Assembly (NCBI GenBank): GCA_019419525.1
Contig: DXZU01000001.1
Span: 125,746 to 189,745 of the forward strand
Reading direction: 5' to 3'
From: Collinsella sp.
GTDB taxonomy: Bacteria; Actinomycetota; Coriobacteriia; Coriobacteriales; Coriobacteriaceae
Length of the DNA: 64,000 nt
Below, piece by piece: positions 48,569-58,115 of this stretch (position 1 is its first letter; the number at the start of each line of letters is the position of its first letter). A program made the position numbers and the translations under genes. The notes below the pieces were generated by a model, which did not search any database, had not been told where the DNA came from, and saw only the letters and a program-made list of their open reading frames with translations.

Positions 48569-49374
48569 AAGTTCTCTCCTTTTGTCACAGTCCACCATTG
48601 GCAAGGGTTCAGTATTTTAATCGCATGACGGGGGTCGACCCCGGCGTCAACTGCAGAGTTCATCAATATATCAACGAACGGCTCCTCAGAGCGGTCGTGA
48701 CCGAGCAAGATCACCGGCAGCCCGCGCAAGGCAAGGTCTTGCGCCACGTGGTAGCCCGCCTCGCCCGTCACGACAACATCTGCGCCCGCGGCGATAGCGG
48801 GCTCTCCAAAGTCGCCCAGGGAGCCGCCCAAAATGGCGACGGTGCGGCACGGGCAATCGGCTTCGCCCCACACACGCGGGTCGCTGCCGAAGGCCGTGGC
48901 AGCACGGGTGGCAAGATCGCGCAGCGTGCACGGGTCGTTGAACGTTGCAAACGCGCCCAGGCCGGTGGCCTCGGGGTCGTCCACGTGCTCCAGTGAGCTC
49001 ACGGGTGCGGCACCCAGCAGCTCGCTCAGGCAGACACGGGCTTCGCGCGAGCGGTCCAAGTTGGTGTGGAGCGAGATAATGCTCACGCCGCAACGCGCTG
49101 CCTCGTAGAGTGTCGCGCTGCATTGGGGTCGTGTGGCATCCGCCGGACAAAAGGCCTCGGGCGCCTTGATATAGATGGGATGATGCGTCAGCAGCACGTT
49201 GGCGCCGGCCTCGAGAGCACGGTGCACGTTGGTCTCGGTCGCGTCGAGTGCGCAGGCAACACCGGTGATCTTTGCAGCAGGGTCTCCCACAGATAGCCCA
49301 ACATGATCCCAGCCCTCGGCGTCTGCCTTGGGGTAGCGCGCTAGCAGCGCACGTTCAAGCTCGGCGACGATCAT
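48565..49374 (-). CDS. NIF3/DUF34 family metal-binding protein
   Basis: The 269-residue product has the family metal motifs LLTHHPIY, SLHTNLD and a C-terminal ILLGHDRSEE. Members are annotated as GTP cyclohydrolase I type 2, but their true activity is not settled. It overlaps the cysteine desulfurase gene by 4 bases upstream and the zinc-ribbon gene by 4 bases downstream, so all three are translationally coupled. Confidence 0.86.
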   Translation of the reverse strand: MIVAELERALLARYPKADAEGWDHVGLSVGDPAAKITGVACALDATETNVHRALEAGANVLLTHHPIYIKAPEAFCPADATRPQCSATLYEAARCGVSIISLHTNLDRSREARVCLSELLGAAPVSSLEHVDDPEATGLGAFATFNDPCTLRDLATRAATAFGSDPRVWGEADCPCRTVAILGGSLGDFGEPAIAAGADVVVTGEAGYHVAQDLALRGLPVILLGHDRSEEPFVDILMNSAVDAGVDPRHAIKILNPCQWWTVTKGENL

Positions 49375-50549
49375 ACGGCACCTACGATCGAGAGCAGCGT
49401 CTGGGCAAACTCGTCCAGATCGTCCGGATTCACGCGGTCATCGAACGAGATGCGAAGAGCGCCGAGAGCTTGCTCGCGACCGATGCCCATCGCGCTCAAA
49501 ACGTGGCTGGGGTCCATACTGCCGCTCGAGCACGCCGAGCCTGCCGATACCTCAAAGCCGGCAGCGTCGAGCTTGATGATGAGCTCCTCGGAGTCCATGC
49601 CGTCAATGTAGATCGATACCATGCCGGGCAGACGGTCGGCCTGCGTGTAGTCGCCCATGGTGGCGTGAATGCGCGGATGGGCCGTAAGCGTGGCATAGAG
49701 CTTGTCGGAAAGGGCCTGCAGCGTTGTGCGCTCCTGGGCCACATGGGACGCCAGCGTGCGGGCGGCAGCGGCAAAAGCCAGCTGTGTACGCAGGTCCTGC
49801 GTGCCCGCGCGACGTCCGGCTTCCTGTCCTCCGCCAAAGATGCGCGGGCGCAGCGGAGTGCGGGTCTTAACGTAGAGCGCGCCGGATGCCACAGGACCGC
49901 CAATCTTGTGGGCGGCGACGGACATGGCATCGACGCCCAGCTCGGTGACATCGAGCGGAATATGCAGATAGCCCTGGATGGCATCGGTGTGGAAAAGGGC
50001 GCCCACGGTATGCGCGGCCGCGGCAAGCTCACGGATGGGCTGCACCACGCCAGTCTCGTTGTTGGCAACCATGATGCTCACGAGCGCCACGTCGTCGCCG
50101 AGCAAGTCGCTCAGCGCGACAGTCTCAATATAACCTGCACGGCAGGGCTGCACCAGCTCGACGGTAAATCCGGCGGCACGCAGCGGCGGCAGGTTGTCCA
50201 GAATCGAATCGTGCTCGATGGCAGATACGATCACGCGGTTGCGCTTGCGGTCGCGGTGGCGGGCGCCCTCGGCAAGTCCGAGGAGCGCAAGCTGGTTTGC
50301 CTCGGTACCGCCGTTGGTCAAGATGATCTCGGACGGACGGACGCGCGCGCCAAAGCTGCGGGCAATCTCGCGACGCGCCACTTCTAGGCGCGCAGCGGCC
50401 TTGCGGCCGAGCGAATGCAGCGAGTTGGGGTTGACGCCGGCAAGCTCACTGTCGTCATATTCGCGCTGCGCAAGGAGCGCCTCGGCGCGCATGGGCGTCG
50501 AGGCGGCATAGTCAAGATTCACGGGTATGCGGTTTTGACCTGCGGTCAT
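49371..50549 (-). CDS. Cysteine desulfurase (NifS/IscS family)
   Basis: A PLP enzyme that takes sulfur from cysteine for Fe-S clusters or tRNA thiolation. The 392-residue product has LDYAAST, TNGGTEANQLAL, the PLP lysine in AAHKIGGP and the active cysteine in GSACSSGSMDPSHVL; the short loop around that Cys suggests NifS/IscS rather than SufS type. No scaffold (iscU/sufU) or mnmA gene is adjacent. It overlaps the NIF3 gene by 4 bases. Confidence 0.9.
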   Translation of the reverse strand: MTAGQNRIPVNLDYAASTPMRAEALLAQREYDDSELAGVNPNSLHSLGRKAAARLEVARREIARSFGARVRPSEIILTNGGTEANQLALLGLAEGARHRDRKRNRVIVSAIEHDSILDNLPPLRAAGFTVELVQPCRAGYIETVALSDLLGDDVALVSIMVANNETGVVQPIRELAAAAHTVGALFHTDAIQGYLHIPLDVTELGVDAMSVAAHKIGGPVASGALYVKTRTPLRPRIFGGGQEAGRRAGTQDLRTQLAFAAAARTLASHVAQERTTLQALSDKLYATLTAHPRIHATMGDYTQADRLPGMVSIYIDGMDSEELIIKLDAAGFEVSAGSACSSGSMDPSHVLSAMGIGREQALGALRISFDDRVNPDDLDEFAQTLLSIVGAV

Positions 50550-50555
50550 AAGGAT

Positions 50556-51227
50556 TTATGCCTCCTGTGCAGCCTCGTTGCCCAGCTTTTGCAGCAGCGC
50601 AACCTCAGCGGCGGGATCTTCGGACTTAAATACGGCAGAGCCGGCTACGAGCACGTTGGCACCGGCCTTGACGACCTCGGCGATGTTCTTGGAAGAGATG
50701 CCGCCGTCGACCTCGATGAGGGGCGAAACGCCGTGACGCTCGCACATGGCCTTGAGCTCGTGAATCTTTGCGATGGTGCCCGGGATAAAGCTCTGGCCGC
50801 CAAAGCCGGGGTTTACGCTCATCAGCAGCACCATATCGACGACGTCGATGATGCTCTCGAGAACGCACACGGGGGTGGCGGGGTTGAGCACCACGCCGGC
50901 CTTGACGCCGCGCTGCTGCAGATGGGTGAGCGTGCGGTGCAGGTGCGTGGAAGCCTCGTAGTGCACGGTGATCATGTCGGCACCGGCGTCGGCATACCAA
51001 TCGACTGTCTCGTCGGGGTTCGACACCATGAGGTGCGCGTCGACCGGTACATCGGTGGAGCGCTTGACGGCCTTAAGGATGTCGACGCCAAAGGTGAGGT
51101 TGCCGGTAAAGTGACCGTCCATAACGTCGAAGTGTACGTAGTCGGCACCGGCGATCTTGTCGAGCTCGCCCTTGAGGTCGGCCATGTCGGCCGAAAGGAC
51201 GGACGGAGCGATTTTGATGGAACCCAT
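50556..51227 (-). CDS. rpe: Ribulose-phosphate 3-epimerase
   Basis: Rpe interconverts ribulose-5-phosphate and xylulose-5-phosphate. The 223-residue TIM barrel has IAPSVLSAD, HFDVMDGHF, DAHLMV, MSVNPGFGGQ and LIEVDGGIS. The usual HFVPNLTFG reads HFTGNLTFG here, a mild variation. The order gpsA-rpe-cysteine desulfurase with short gaps places it in the long leftward run. Confidence 0.94.
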   Translation of the reverse strand: MGSIKIAPSVLSADMADLKGELDKIAGADYVHFDVMDGHFTGNLTFGVDILKAVKRSTDVPVDAHLMVSNPDETVDWYADAGADMITVHYEASTHLHRTLTHLQQRGVKAGVVLNPATPVCVLESIIDVVDMVLLMSVNPGFGGQSFIPGTIAKIHELKAMCERHGVSPLIEVDGGISSKNIAEVVKAGANVLVAGSAVFKSEDPAAEVALLQKLGNEAAQEA

Positions 51228-51245
51228 GGTAGTAGCCTTTCTGCG

Positions 51246-52253
51246 CTAGTCGGTGAGTCCGTAGAACTCTTGAGAAGGGACGCGATCGGTAAGAATCTCG
51301 AGCGCCCTATCCAAAGTAACACCGTTGTAGAGCGTTTGCTCCACGGCAAAGGTGAGCGGAATGTCTACGCCCAGTGAACGGGCAAGCTCGCTGACGCTGC
51401 GGGCCGCGACGGCGCCCTCAACCACCATATGCGTGCGCGTCTGATACTCGTCGAGCGACACGCCATGAGCGAACTCGTAGCCAAAGGTGCGGTTGCGCGA
51501 ATGCTCCGAGGTGCAGGTGGCAATGAGGTCGCCCATGCCGGCAAGCCCCATGCAGGTCATAGCCTGCCCGCCGCGGGCATGCACCAGACGGCTGATCTCG
51601 GCCAGGCCGCGCGTCATGATAAGGGCGAGCGTATTGTCGCCCGCACCGGTGCCGGCGGAGATGCCACATACGATGGCGATGACGTTTTTCATGGCGCCGC
51701 AAACCTCGACACCGGTCATGTCTTGCGACAGATAGATGCGGAAGGCCGTGGACAGGAGCAGTTCCTTAAAGGTCTCCCCTATCTGCGGATCTTTGCTTGC
51801 GATGACGGCGGCAGAAAGTCCGCCGCGGCAGATTTCCTCAGCATGGTTGGGGCCCGAGAGCGCCGCCACGCGCGACTCGTTGCCGAACTCGCTGGCGATG
51901 ACCTCGCTCATGAGCAGGCCGGACTCGGGCTCAATGCCCTTTGTGAGGCAGAGCGCCGGGGTATCGGCGGCGATAAAGGGAGCGGCCTGGTGGCACACGC
52001 TGCGAAGGTGCGTCGAAGGAACGGCAAAGATGATGGCCTCGGCACCGTCGAGCGCCTGCGCCAGGTCCGTCGTGGCGACGACGTTGCCGGGCAGCTTGTA
52101 GCCCACAAGGTAGCGGGGGTTGCGGTGCTCGCCGTTAATGCCGGAGGCCGTCTGCTCGCTGTGGGCCCACATGGTCACGCGCTCGGCCCGCGCGGCGGCA
52201 AGGCCCGCGACGGCGGTTCCCCAGGAGCCGGAGCCAATCAGCGCAACATTCAT
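51246..52253 (-). CDS. gpsA: Glycerol-3-phosphate dehydrogenase [NAD(P)+]
   Basis: GpsA makes sn-glycerol-3-phosphate for phospholipids. The 335-residue product has the Rossmann motif IGSGSWGTAVA, AVPSTHLR, LTKGIEP, LSGPNHAEEI and the catalytic lysine region GAMKNVIAI. It directly follows plsY, whose product acylates the same molecule, as in many Gram-positive bacteria. Confidence 0.95.
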   Translation of the reverse strand: MNVALIGSGSWGTAVAGLAAARAERVTMWAHSEQTASGINGEHRNPRYLVGYKLPGNVVATTDLAQALDGAEAIIFAVPSTHLRSVCHQAAPFIAADTPALCLTKGIEPESGLLMSEVIASEFGNESRVAALSGPNHAEEICRGGLSAAVIASKDPQIGETFKELLLSTAFRIYLSQDMTGVEVCGAMKNVIAIVCGISAGTGAGDNTLALIMTRGLAEISRLVHARGGQAMTCMGLAGMGDLIATCTSEHSRNRTFGYEFAHGVSLDEYQTRTHMVVEGAVAARSVSELARSLGVDIPLTFAVEQTLYNGVTLDRALEILTDRVPSQEFYGLTD

Positions 52254-52262
52254 GACTCTCTC

Positions 52263-52946
52263 CTACTTATCGTCGGGCTCGGTGACGCGCTTGGTAAACG
52301 AGAGCTTGGACTCCTTACCCGTCATGAGCTTTTTGATGTTCGCACGATGGGCCCACACCACAGTAATGCCGATCAGCGCCATGCAAAACTTAAGTCCGAG
52401 GCTGCTGTACGGAAAGACCGCGCAGGCAGCGATGGGAAGACCGATGGCGGCGGCAAGCGAGCCCACCGACACGTACTTGGTGATGGCAACAGCCACGATA
52501 AACATGCCCAGCAGCGACAGGCCAATGGGCCAATACCAGGCAAGAATCACGCCCAGGCCCACGGCGATACCCTTACCGCCGTGGAAGTTAAGGTAGGGCG
52601 AGAAGATGTGTCCCCACACGGCAGCCAGGCAAATGACGCCGAGCATCCAGTCGCCGGGGGCTCCGGGCGCCATGATGTTCGGCGGAAATCCATAGCCCAC
52701 GCTTGCGATGAGCGGACGGGCGATGGCAACGCAGATGGCGCCCTTAAGGCAGTCGAGCAGCAGCGTGAGCGCGGCTACCTTGGGGCCGGCCACGCGCAGT
52801 GCGTTGGTGGTGCCGATGTTGCCGGAGCCCGCCTTGCGAATGTCGGTGTGGTTGAACACGCGGCCCAGGATCAGACCAAACGGAATCGCCCCGATAAAAA
52901 ACGAGACCACGGCGCAGATGGCGGTCAGAAGAATCGGATTATGCAT
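52263..52946 (-). CDS. plsY: Acyl-phosphate:glycerol-3-phosphate acyltransferase PlsY
   Basis: PlsY performs the first acylation of glycerol-3-phosphate. The 227-residue membrane protein has the three family motifs: GSGNIGTTNALR, FHGGKGIAVGLG and the C-terminal WAHRANIKKL region. ATG at 52946 follows AAGAAGGAG and overlaps the end of der by 8 bases. The product of GpsA, encoded next, is its substrate. Confidence 0.92.
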   Translation of the reverse strand: MHNPILLTAICAVVSFFIGAIPFGLILGRVFNHTDIRKAGSGNIGTTNALRVAGPKVAALTLLLDCLKGAICVAIARPLIASVGYGFPPNIMAPGAPGDWMLGVICLAAVWGHIFSPYLNFHGGKGIAVGLGVILAWYWPIGLSLLGMFIVAVAITKYVSVGSLAAAIGLPIAACAVFPYSSLGLKFCMALIGITVVWAHRANIKKLMTGKESKLSFTKRVTEPDDK

Positions 52947-54273
52947 CCTTTTGCTCCTTCTTCCTAAAGAAGAGTCGAATGGGCGTGCCGGCAAAGTCGA
53001 AGGTCGAGCGCATGCGGTTCTCCACGTAACGCTGGTAGGTGTCGTTGACCAGGTCACTGTGGTTGACGAAGAACGTGAACGTCGGCGGGTTGACGCCCGT
53101 CTGGGTCACGTAGTGCATACGCAGGCGGCGCTTGCCGTCCACCACGGTATGACCGAACTCGCGCAGGTCGGTGAGGAACGTGTTGAGGCGTGAGGTACTG
53201 ATCTTTTGCGAGCGCGTCTTTTCGGCGGCGTCTACCATTGCCCAGATCTTCTCGACGCTGCGGCCGGTCAGGGCCGAGATACGCAGGTACTGGGCCCAGG
53301 GAGCCATAACGCCCAGACGGCGGTCGATGGTCTCCATGCAGGCCTCGCGCTTGCGATCGTCGTCGAGCAGGTCCCACTTGTTGAGCAGCACAACAATGGC
53401 GCAGCCGCGCTCGATGGCAAGACCCATGACCTTCTGGTCCTGCTCGGTAACGCCCACGGAGGCGTCGACGACGAGCAGCGCCACGTCGGCGCGGTCGATG
53501 GCGCGCAGGCCGCGGACCATGGAGTAGTACTCGATGTTCTCGTACACGGTGCTCTTCTTGCGAATGCCCGCGGTGTCGACCATGCGGTAGTGCTTGCCGT
53601 TACGCTCGACGACCGTGTCGATGGCGTCGCGCGTCGTGCCGGCAATGTTGGACACGATAGAACGGTCGGCGCCCAGGATGCGGTTGAACAGCGACGACTT
53701 GCCGGCGTTGGGGCGGCCGATGATGGCGACGTTCAGCGCGTCGGGGAACTCATCGGCGACCTCGTCCTCTTCCTCCGGAAGCAGGGCCACGATGTCATCG
53801 AGCAGGTCGCCCGTGCCGTGGCCATGCAGGGCCGAGAGCGGCGTGGGCTCGCCGATGCCGAGCGAATAGAACTCCCAGATGCTGTCGTTTTCGCGATCGG
53901 GGTTGTCGAGCTTGTTCACCAGCAGAAAGACCGGCTTGTCGCAACGCTTGAGCATGCGGGCGACCGACTCGTCCTCCTCGGTGACGCCGGTGCGGCCGTC
54001 GACCACAAACAGGATGACGGCGGCTTCCTCGGCGGCGGCGAGGGCCTGGTCGCGGATGGACGTGGCAAAGACGTCATCGCTCTTGAGCGGCTCGATGCCG
54101 CCCGTGTCGACAATGGTGAACTCGCGGCCGTTCCAATCGGCCGTGTGGTATGAGCGATCGCGCGTGACGCCGCGGGACTCGTGGACGATGGCGTCCGAGG
54201 TCTGGGCCAGGCGGTTAACGAGCGTGGACTTGCCCACGTTGGGGCGTCCGACGACGGCGACGATAGGTTTCAT
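52939..54273 (-). CDS. der: Ribosome-associated GTPase Der (EngA)
   Basis: Der has two tandem GTPase domains and acts in 50S assembly. The 444-residue product shows G1 GRPNVGKS at residues 8-15 and GRPNAGKS near 185, with DTGGIE and DTAGIRKK as G3 motifs, NKLD and NKWD as G4 motifs. A C-terminal KH-like domain ends in RLFFRKKEQKDA. ATG at 54273 follows AAAGGAGAG; the frame stays open upstream without similarity. Confidence 0.96.
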   Translation of the reverse strand: MKPIVAVVGRPNVGKSTLVNRLAQTSDAIVHESRGVTRDRSYHTADWNGREFTIVDTGGIEPLKSDDVFATSIRDQALAAAEEAAVILFVVDGRTGVTEEDESVARMLKRCDKPVFLLVNKLDNPDRENDSIWEFYSLGIGEPTPLSALHGHGTGDLLDDIVALLPEEEDEVADEFPDALNVAIIGRPNAGKSSLFNRILGADRSIVSNIAGTTRDAIDTVVERNGKHYRMVDTAGIRKKSTVYENIEYYSMVRGLRAIDRADVALLVVDASVGVTEQDQKVMGLAIERGCAIVVLLNKWDLLDDDRKREACMETIDRRLGVMAPWAQYLRISALTGRSVEKIWAMVDAAEKTRSQKISTSRLNTFLTDLREFGHTVVDGKRRLRMHYVTQTGVNPPTFTFFVNHSDLVNDTYQRYVENRMRSTFDFAGTPIRLFFRKKEQKDA

Positions 54274-54283
54274 CTGCTCTCCT

Positions 54284-55726
54284 TTAATGGGTAGGGTCAG
54301 CGGAATTAGTAGAGTCGGCAGGCACAATGCCAAGGATGTGCTCCAGGGTATCGAGCAGCTCATGCGGCATGGTCGACACCACATGAACCTCGGCGCCGCG
54401 ACTGGTAAGGCTTGCGAGTAAATCGTCACGATGATACTCGTCAAGCGTCATGCCGTCAGCGTTGAACATGAGCTTAGGCACAAAGAGCATAACCCCCGAG
54501 AGGTCCTGTGGCAGCTGCTCCAAGATGTCGCAGGCGACAATAAGCCCGGTCACGTCCACGTTGCCGCCAAAGTAGCGGTTCTTGATGGCCGTGACATAGC
54601 CGGCAAGGCCCTGCGGCGACTCCACAAAACGCGCCACCGTATCGCGCGCGCTGGCGCCCGAGAGGCACAGGAGACGCTGGCTCCGGGCGGCGAGAGCCTC
54701 GCGAACACGGGCGAGCCGCCCGGCATCGGCGGCGAGCACGTCGTCCGTCTCGTCCAGATAGGAGCGGATCATGCCGATGCCGTCGTAGTACTGCGGGTAA
54801 CCGTCGTAAAAGTCTGCCTCGGGAGGATCGATGCCGGCGTCCAGATAGAACTCGTCGCTCATCTGGAAGGTGTGGCGGCCAAAGCGCTCATAGGCGCGGT
54901 CCTGGAACGGCCGGATCATGGCAATGGTCTCGCGCGCCAGCTCGGGCTTGTCGCTGTATGACCAGCTAAAGCGGTTTTGGTGCTTGGTAAAGCCGAGCGG
55001 CACGATGCCCAGGCTGGTGATCTGCTCATGTTCCTCGCAGTAGCGCAGGGTCTTTTCCAGCTCCTCGCCGTCGTTCATGCCGGGGCACAAGACAATCTGC
55101 GCGTGAATCTCGATGCCAGCGGCCATGATGGCCTCGAGTACGTCCATGCCGCGCTGGGCGTTGCGGCCCATCATGCGGCGGCGGACATCGGGGCTCACGG
55201 CGTGGACCGACACGTTCATGGGGCTCATGTTGCGTTGGATGACGTTTTGCACGTCCTCGTCGGTGAGGTTCGTAAGCGTGACAAAGTTGCCTTGCAAAAA
55301 GCTTAGGCGATAGTCGTCGTCGCGAATGTAGAGCGTGGAGCGGCCGCCCTTGGGCAGCATGGTCATAAAGCAGAACACGCAGGCGTTTACGCAGGTGCGC
55401 ATGCCATCAAAGATGGGGCCATCGAACTCCAGACCCCAGTCCTCGCCCGGGAAGCGGTCGAGTTCGACGGGGGTGACGGTGCCGTCGCGCGGATCGAATA
55501 CCTCAAGCTCGACGGTGTCGTCGTCGGCCTCCCAGAGCCACACGATCATGTCGGTGAGCGCCTCACCGTTGACCGTGAGCACGCGCATGCCCGGCTCGAT
55601 ACCCACATCCCACGCGGGCGATTCGGGACGCACGTACTTTACGAGCGCGCCCTCACCCGGCTCGGGGTCGCGGCTGCGCCCGTAATCGGCCACCTCGGCG
55701 GCGTATGCGGGTACGGTCTGGTCCAT
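54284..55726 (-). CDS. DUF512 radical-SAM protein with PDZ-like domain
   Basis: The 480-residue product has an N-terminal PDZ-like segment (about 25-75) and a radical-SAM cysteine motif CVNACVFC (Cys112, Cys116, Cys119). The C-terminal DUF512 domain is recognisable from GNVDVTGLIVACDI and VMLFVPKLMFN. In Clostridia the same family stands next to der, as here; its reaction is unknown. ATG at 55726 lies 2 bases after the ispH stop; the nearest GGAGC is rather far upstream, so coupling to ispH translation is likely. Confidence 0.82.
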   Translation of the reverse strand: MDQTVPAYAAEVADYGRSRDPEPGEGALVKYVRPESPAWDVGIEPGMRVLTVNGEALTDMIVWLWEADDDTVELEVFDPRDGTVTPVELDRFPGEDWGLEFDGPIFDGMRTCVNACVFCFMTMLPKGGRSTLYIRDDDYRLSFLQGNFVTLTNLTDEDVQNVIQRNMSPMNVSVHAVSPDVRRRMMGRNAQRGMDVLEAIMAAGIEIHAQIVLCPGMNDGEELEKTLRYCEEHEQITSLGIVPLGFTKHQNRFSWSYSDKPELARETIAMIRPFQDRAYERFGRHTFQMSDEFYLDAGIDPPEADFYDGYPQYYDGIGMIRSYLDETDDVLAADAGRLARVREALAARSQRLLCLSGASARDTVARFVESPQGLAGYVTAIKNRYFGGNVDVTGLIVACDILEQLPQDLSGVMLFVPKLMFNADGMTLDEYHRDDLLASLTSRGAEVHVVSTMPHELLDTLEHILGIVPADSTNSADPTH

Positions 55727-55728
55727 GA

Positions 55729-56628
55729 TTAGCGACAAAGCTCCTTGATGCGCGTGACGGCGCGCTCGATGTGTTCTTGCGGGGTGGAGGCTCCGGCGGT
55801 GATGCCGATGTGGTGAGCGTCGGTAAACCATGCGGCCTCAAGCTCGGAAGCTTCCTCGATGTGATGCGTGCGCTCGCAGGCGTCTGCGCAAATCTGAGCC
55901 AGGCGGCGGGTGTTGCCCGAGTTCTTGCCGCCCACCACGACCATACAGTCGCAGCGGTTGGCAAGTGTTGCAGCTGCCTGTTGACGTTCACTCGTGGCGG
56001 CGCAGATGGTGTTGATCACACGCAGCTCCTGCACGCGCGGGGCGATAGCGGCCACGACCTCGGCGAGGTTCTGCGCGGTCTGGGTTGTCTGCACAACCAG
56101 GCCCACCTTGCCCTTGAGCGGCAGGGCATCGGCGTCGGCGGCACAGCTCACGACCTGCGCGTCATTGCCGGCGTGGCCCAGAATACCCTCGACCTCGGGG
56201 TGACCCGGCTCGCCTACGACCACCACGCGGTAGCCCTCGCGCACCAGGCGCTCGGCGGCCACATGAACCTTCTTCACGTAGGGGCAGGTGGCGTCGACGA
56301 CGTTAAGGTCGCGCTTGCGGGCAGCATCGATCACCTGCGGCACTACGCCGTGTGCGCGGATGATAACGGTGCCTGATGCGGCGTCGTCCAAGGTGTCGGC
56401 CAAGCCAACGCCCGCTTCAGCGAGCTCGCGTACCACGATGGGGTTATGGATGAGCGGACCCAGGGTGTGGACCTGAGTGCTCTCCCCTGCCTGGGGCGCG
56501 GCGGCAAGCGCCATGTCGAGCGCGCGCTGTACGCCGTAGCAGGTGCCGGCGTGAGCTGCAATCTCGATGGTGGGCGCGCCGTCCTGGTCGGACGCAGTCG
56601 CGGCGGTGTTTGTCACGTTCTCGCTCAT
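55729..56628 (-). CDS. ispH: 4-hydroxy-3-methylbut-2-enyl diphosphate reductase
   Basis: IspH (LytB) makes IPP and DMAPP in the last step of the MEP isoprenoid pathway. The 299-residue product has the three cluster cysteines in HAGTCYGV, DATCPYVKK and INTICAATSERQ, plus VVVGGKNSGNT. ATG at 56628 matches the family N-terminus after a short Thr/Ala-rich leader. It lies 2 bases after plsC. IPP is also the source of the dimethylallyl group used by MiaA. Confidence 0.94.
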   Translation of the reverse strand: MSENVTNTAATASDQDGAPTIEIAAHAGTCYGVQRALDMALAAAPQAGESTQVHTLGPLIHNPIVVRELAEAGVGLADTLDDAASGTVIIRAHGVVPQVIDAARKRDLNVVDATCPYVKKVHVAAERLVREGYRVVVVGEPGHPEVEGILGHAGNDAQVVSCAADADALPLKGKVGLVVQTTQTAQNLAEVVAAIAPRVQELRVINTICAATSERQQAAATLANRCDCMVVVGGKNSGNTRRLAQICADACERTHHIEEASELEAAWFTDAHHIGITAGASTPQEHIERAVTRIKELCR

Positions 56629-56630
56629 GG

Positions 56631-57359
56631 CTAGAACCTGCCCGGATGCTCGGCGCACAGTTCGTCGCGCATGGCGTATACGCGGCTCATGGCCTCGGAC
56701 TCAAACCAAGCCAAGCGCTCCTTGCGCTTGAGCTCGGCCGGTGCATCGGAAAGCGAGACGGCCTTGCCGGCACGAATCCAGCACTTCTTGGGACGCATGA
56801 GCCTTTTGCCCGCGGGCGTGATGTCGGACCAGCCGCAGATGGCGAGCGGGTTGACGGGCGCCTTGCCCATCTGAGCGATGAGCGCAAAGCCGCCGTGGAC
56901 CTCGGGCTTGATCTCGCGCGAGCGGATGCGCGTGCCCTCGGGGAAGATCAGGACGTCCTCGCCGCGCAGCAGCGCATGCTGGGCGGCGCGCAGGCACTTC
57001 ATATCGGCAGTGCCGCGCTCCACGGGGATGCCGCCAACGCGGCTAAAAGCCCAGCGCACAATCTTGCTCTTGGCGAACTCGGACTTAAAGATGGGGCGAA
57101 TGCGGCGGCCGCCAAAGAATAGCGCCGTCTCCACGGCCAAGAGCTCAGCCATCGAGGTGTGGTTGCAGATGACCACGCTGCCGCGGCCTTCCTGGCGCTC
57201 AAACAGCAGGTCAGCGTCCTCGACCTTCCAACGCCACATGAGCTTGGAGAAGGCCCAAAGGATGGCCATGACTACGACGACGGTGCCGCGGATGAGCGCT
57301 GGGAACTCTGCGTAGGGGGCGTTGTAATAGTCCTCGGGCGTCTGCTTAAACAGGCGCAT
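56631..57359 (-). CDS. plsC: 1-acyl-glycerol-3-phosphate acyltransferase (PlsC type) with altered motif I
   Basis: PlsC adds the second acyl chain to make phosphatidic acid. The 242-residue product has a membrane helix near residues 25-40, motif II-like GIPVERG and motif III FPEGTRIRS. Motif I, normally HX4D, reads NHTSMAE: His67 is kept but the Asp is replaced by Glu72. The charge is retained, so activity is plausible. It sits between cmk and ispH, as in many actinobacteria and Clostridia. Confidence 0.85.
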   Translation of the reverse strand: MRLFKQTPEDYYNAPYAEFPALIRGTVVVVMAILWAFSKLMWRWKVEDADLLFERQEGRGSVVICNHTSMAELLAVETALFFGGRRIRPIFKSEFAKSKIVRWAFSRVGGIPVERGTADMKCLRAAQHALLRGEDVLIFPEGTRIRSREIKPEVHGGFALIAQMGKAPVNPLAICGWSDITPAGKRLMRPKKCWIRAGKAVSLSDAPAELKRKERLAWFESEAMSRVYAMRDELCAEHPGRF

Positions 57360-57362
57360 GGG

Positions 57363-58049
57363 CTACCTCCTTTGGTTGATGAGGCCCTCGATAATGCGGA
57401 CGACCTCGTCGATGGTATGGGCGGTGGAGTCGACGTGCACGGCGTCCTCGGCGGGCACGAGCGGGGCGACCTCGCGGCTGCTATCAAGCTTGTCGCGCTG
57501 CTTAAGGGCGTCGAGAGTCTCGTCGACCTCGGCCTCGAGCTGCTCGACAGTAAGCGGCTGGGCGTCGTTTTGGTGACGCTGCAGCACGCGGCGGCGGGCG
57601 CGCTCGCGCGGGTCGGCGGTCAGGAAGACCTTGACCTGCGCGTTAGGGAACACGACGGTTCCGATGTCGCGACCCTCGGCCACGATATCGCGGTCCTCGG
57701 CGGCGCGGCGCTGGTGAATGAGCATGGCGGCTCGCACGCCCGGGTAGGCCGAGACCTTGGACACGTTTGCGTCGACCTGCGGGGTACGAATGGCGGCCGA
57801 AGCGTCCTTGCCGTCAATGGTCAAACGCGTATCCTCGCCGGTGCCGTTGGTAAAGCGGATCTCAATCTGCTCGGCGAGGGCGTCGATGGCCGCCTCGTCG
57901 TCCAGATCGATGCCGCGGTCGAGCGCGGCGAAGGTGACGGCGCGATACATGGCGCCCGTGTCGAGCTTGTTAAAGCCCAGCTGGCGGGCGATCTCCTTGG
58001 CGATGGTGGACTTGCCGGAACCGGCGGGGCCGTCGATGGCGACGATCAT
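57363..58049 (-). CDS. cmk: Cytidylate kinase
   Basis: Cmk phosphorylates CMP and dCMP. The 228-residue product has the P-loop GPAGSGKS (about 7-14), KLDTGAMYRAVT, VAEGRDIGTVVFPNA and RARRRVLQRH. ATG at 58049 follows GAAAGGAAGC. It lies 66 bases after rluB and 3 bases before plsC. The rluB-cmk-plsC-ispH-der order is widespread. Confidence 0.95.
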   Translation of the reverse strand: MIVAIDGPAGSGKSTIAKEIARQLGFNKLDTGAMYRAVTFAALDRGIDLDDEAAIDALAEQIEIRFTNGTGEDTRLTIDGKDASAAIRTPQVDANVSKVSAYPGVRAAMLIHQRRAAEDRDIVAEGRDIGTVVFPNAQVKVFLTADPRERARRRVLQRHQNDAQPLTVEQLEAEVDETLDALKQRDKLDSSREVAPLVPAEDAVHVDSTAHTIDEVVRIIEGLINQRR

Positions 58050-58115
58050 GCAATGCTTCCTTTCGATGGTTGACGTGCTGGTATGGTTCGCGGGCGCTGG
58101 GGCGCGGCGGGTTGC

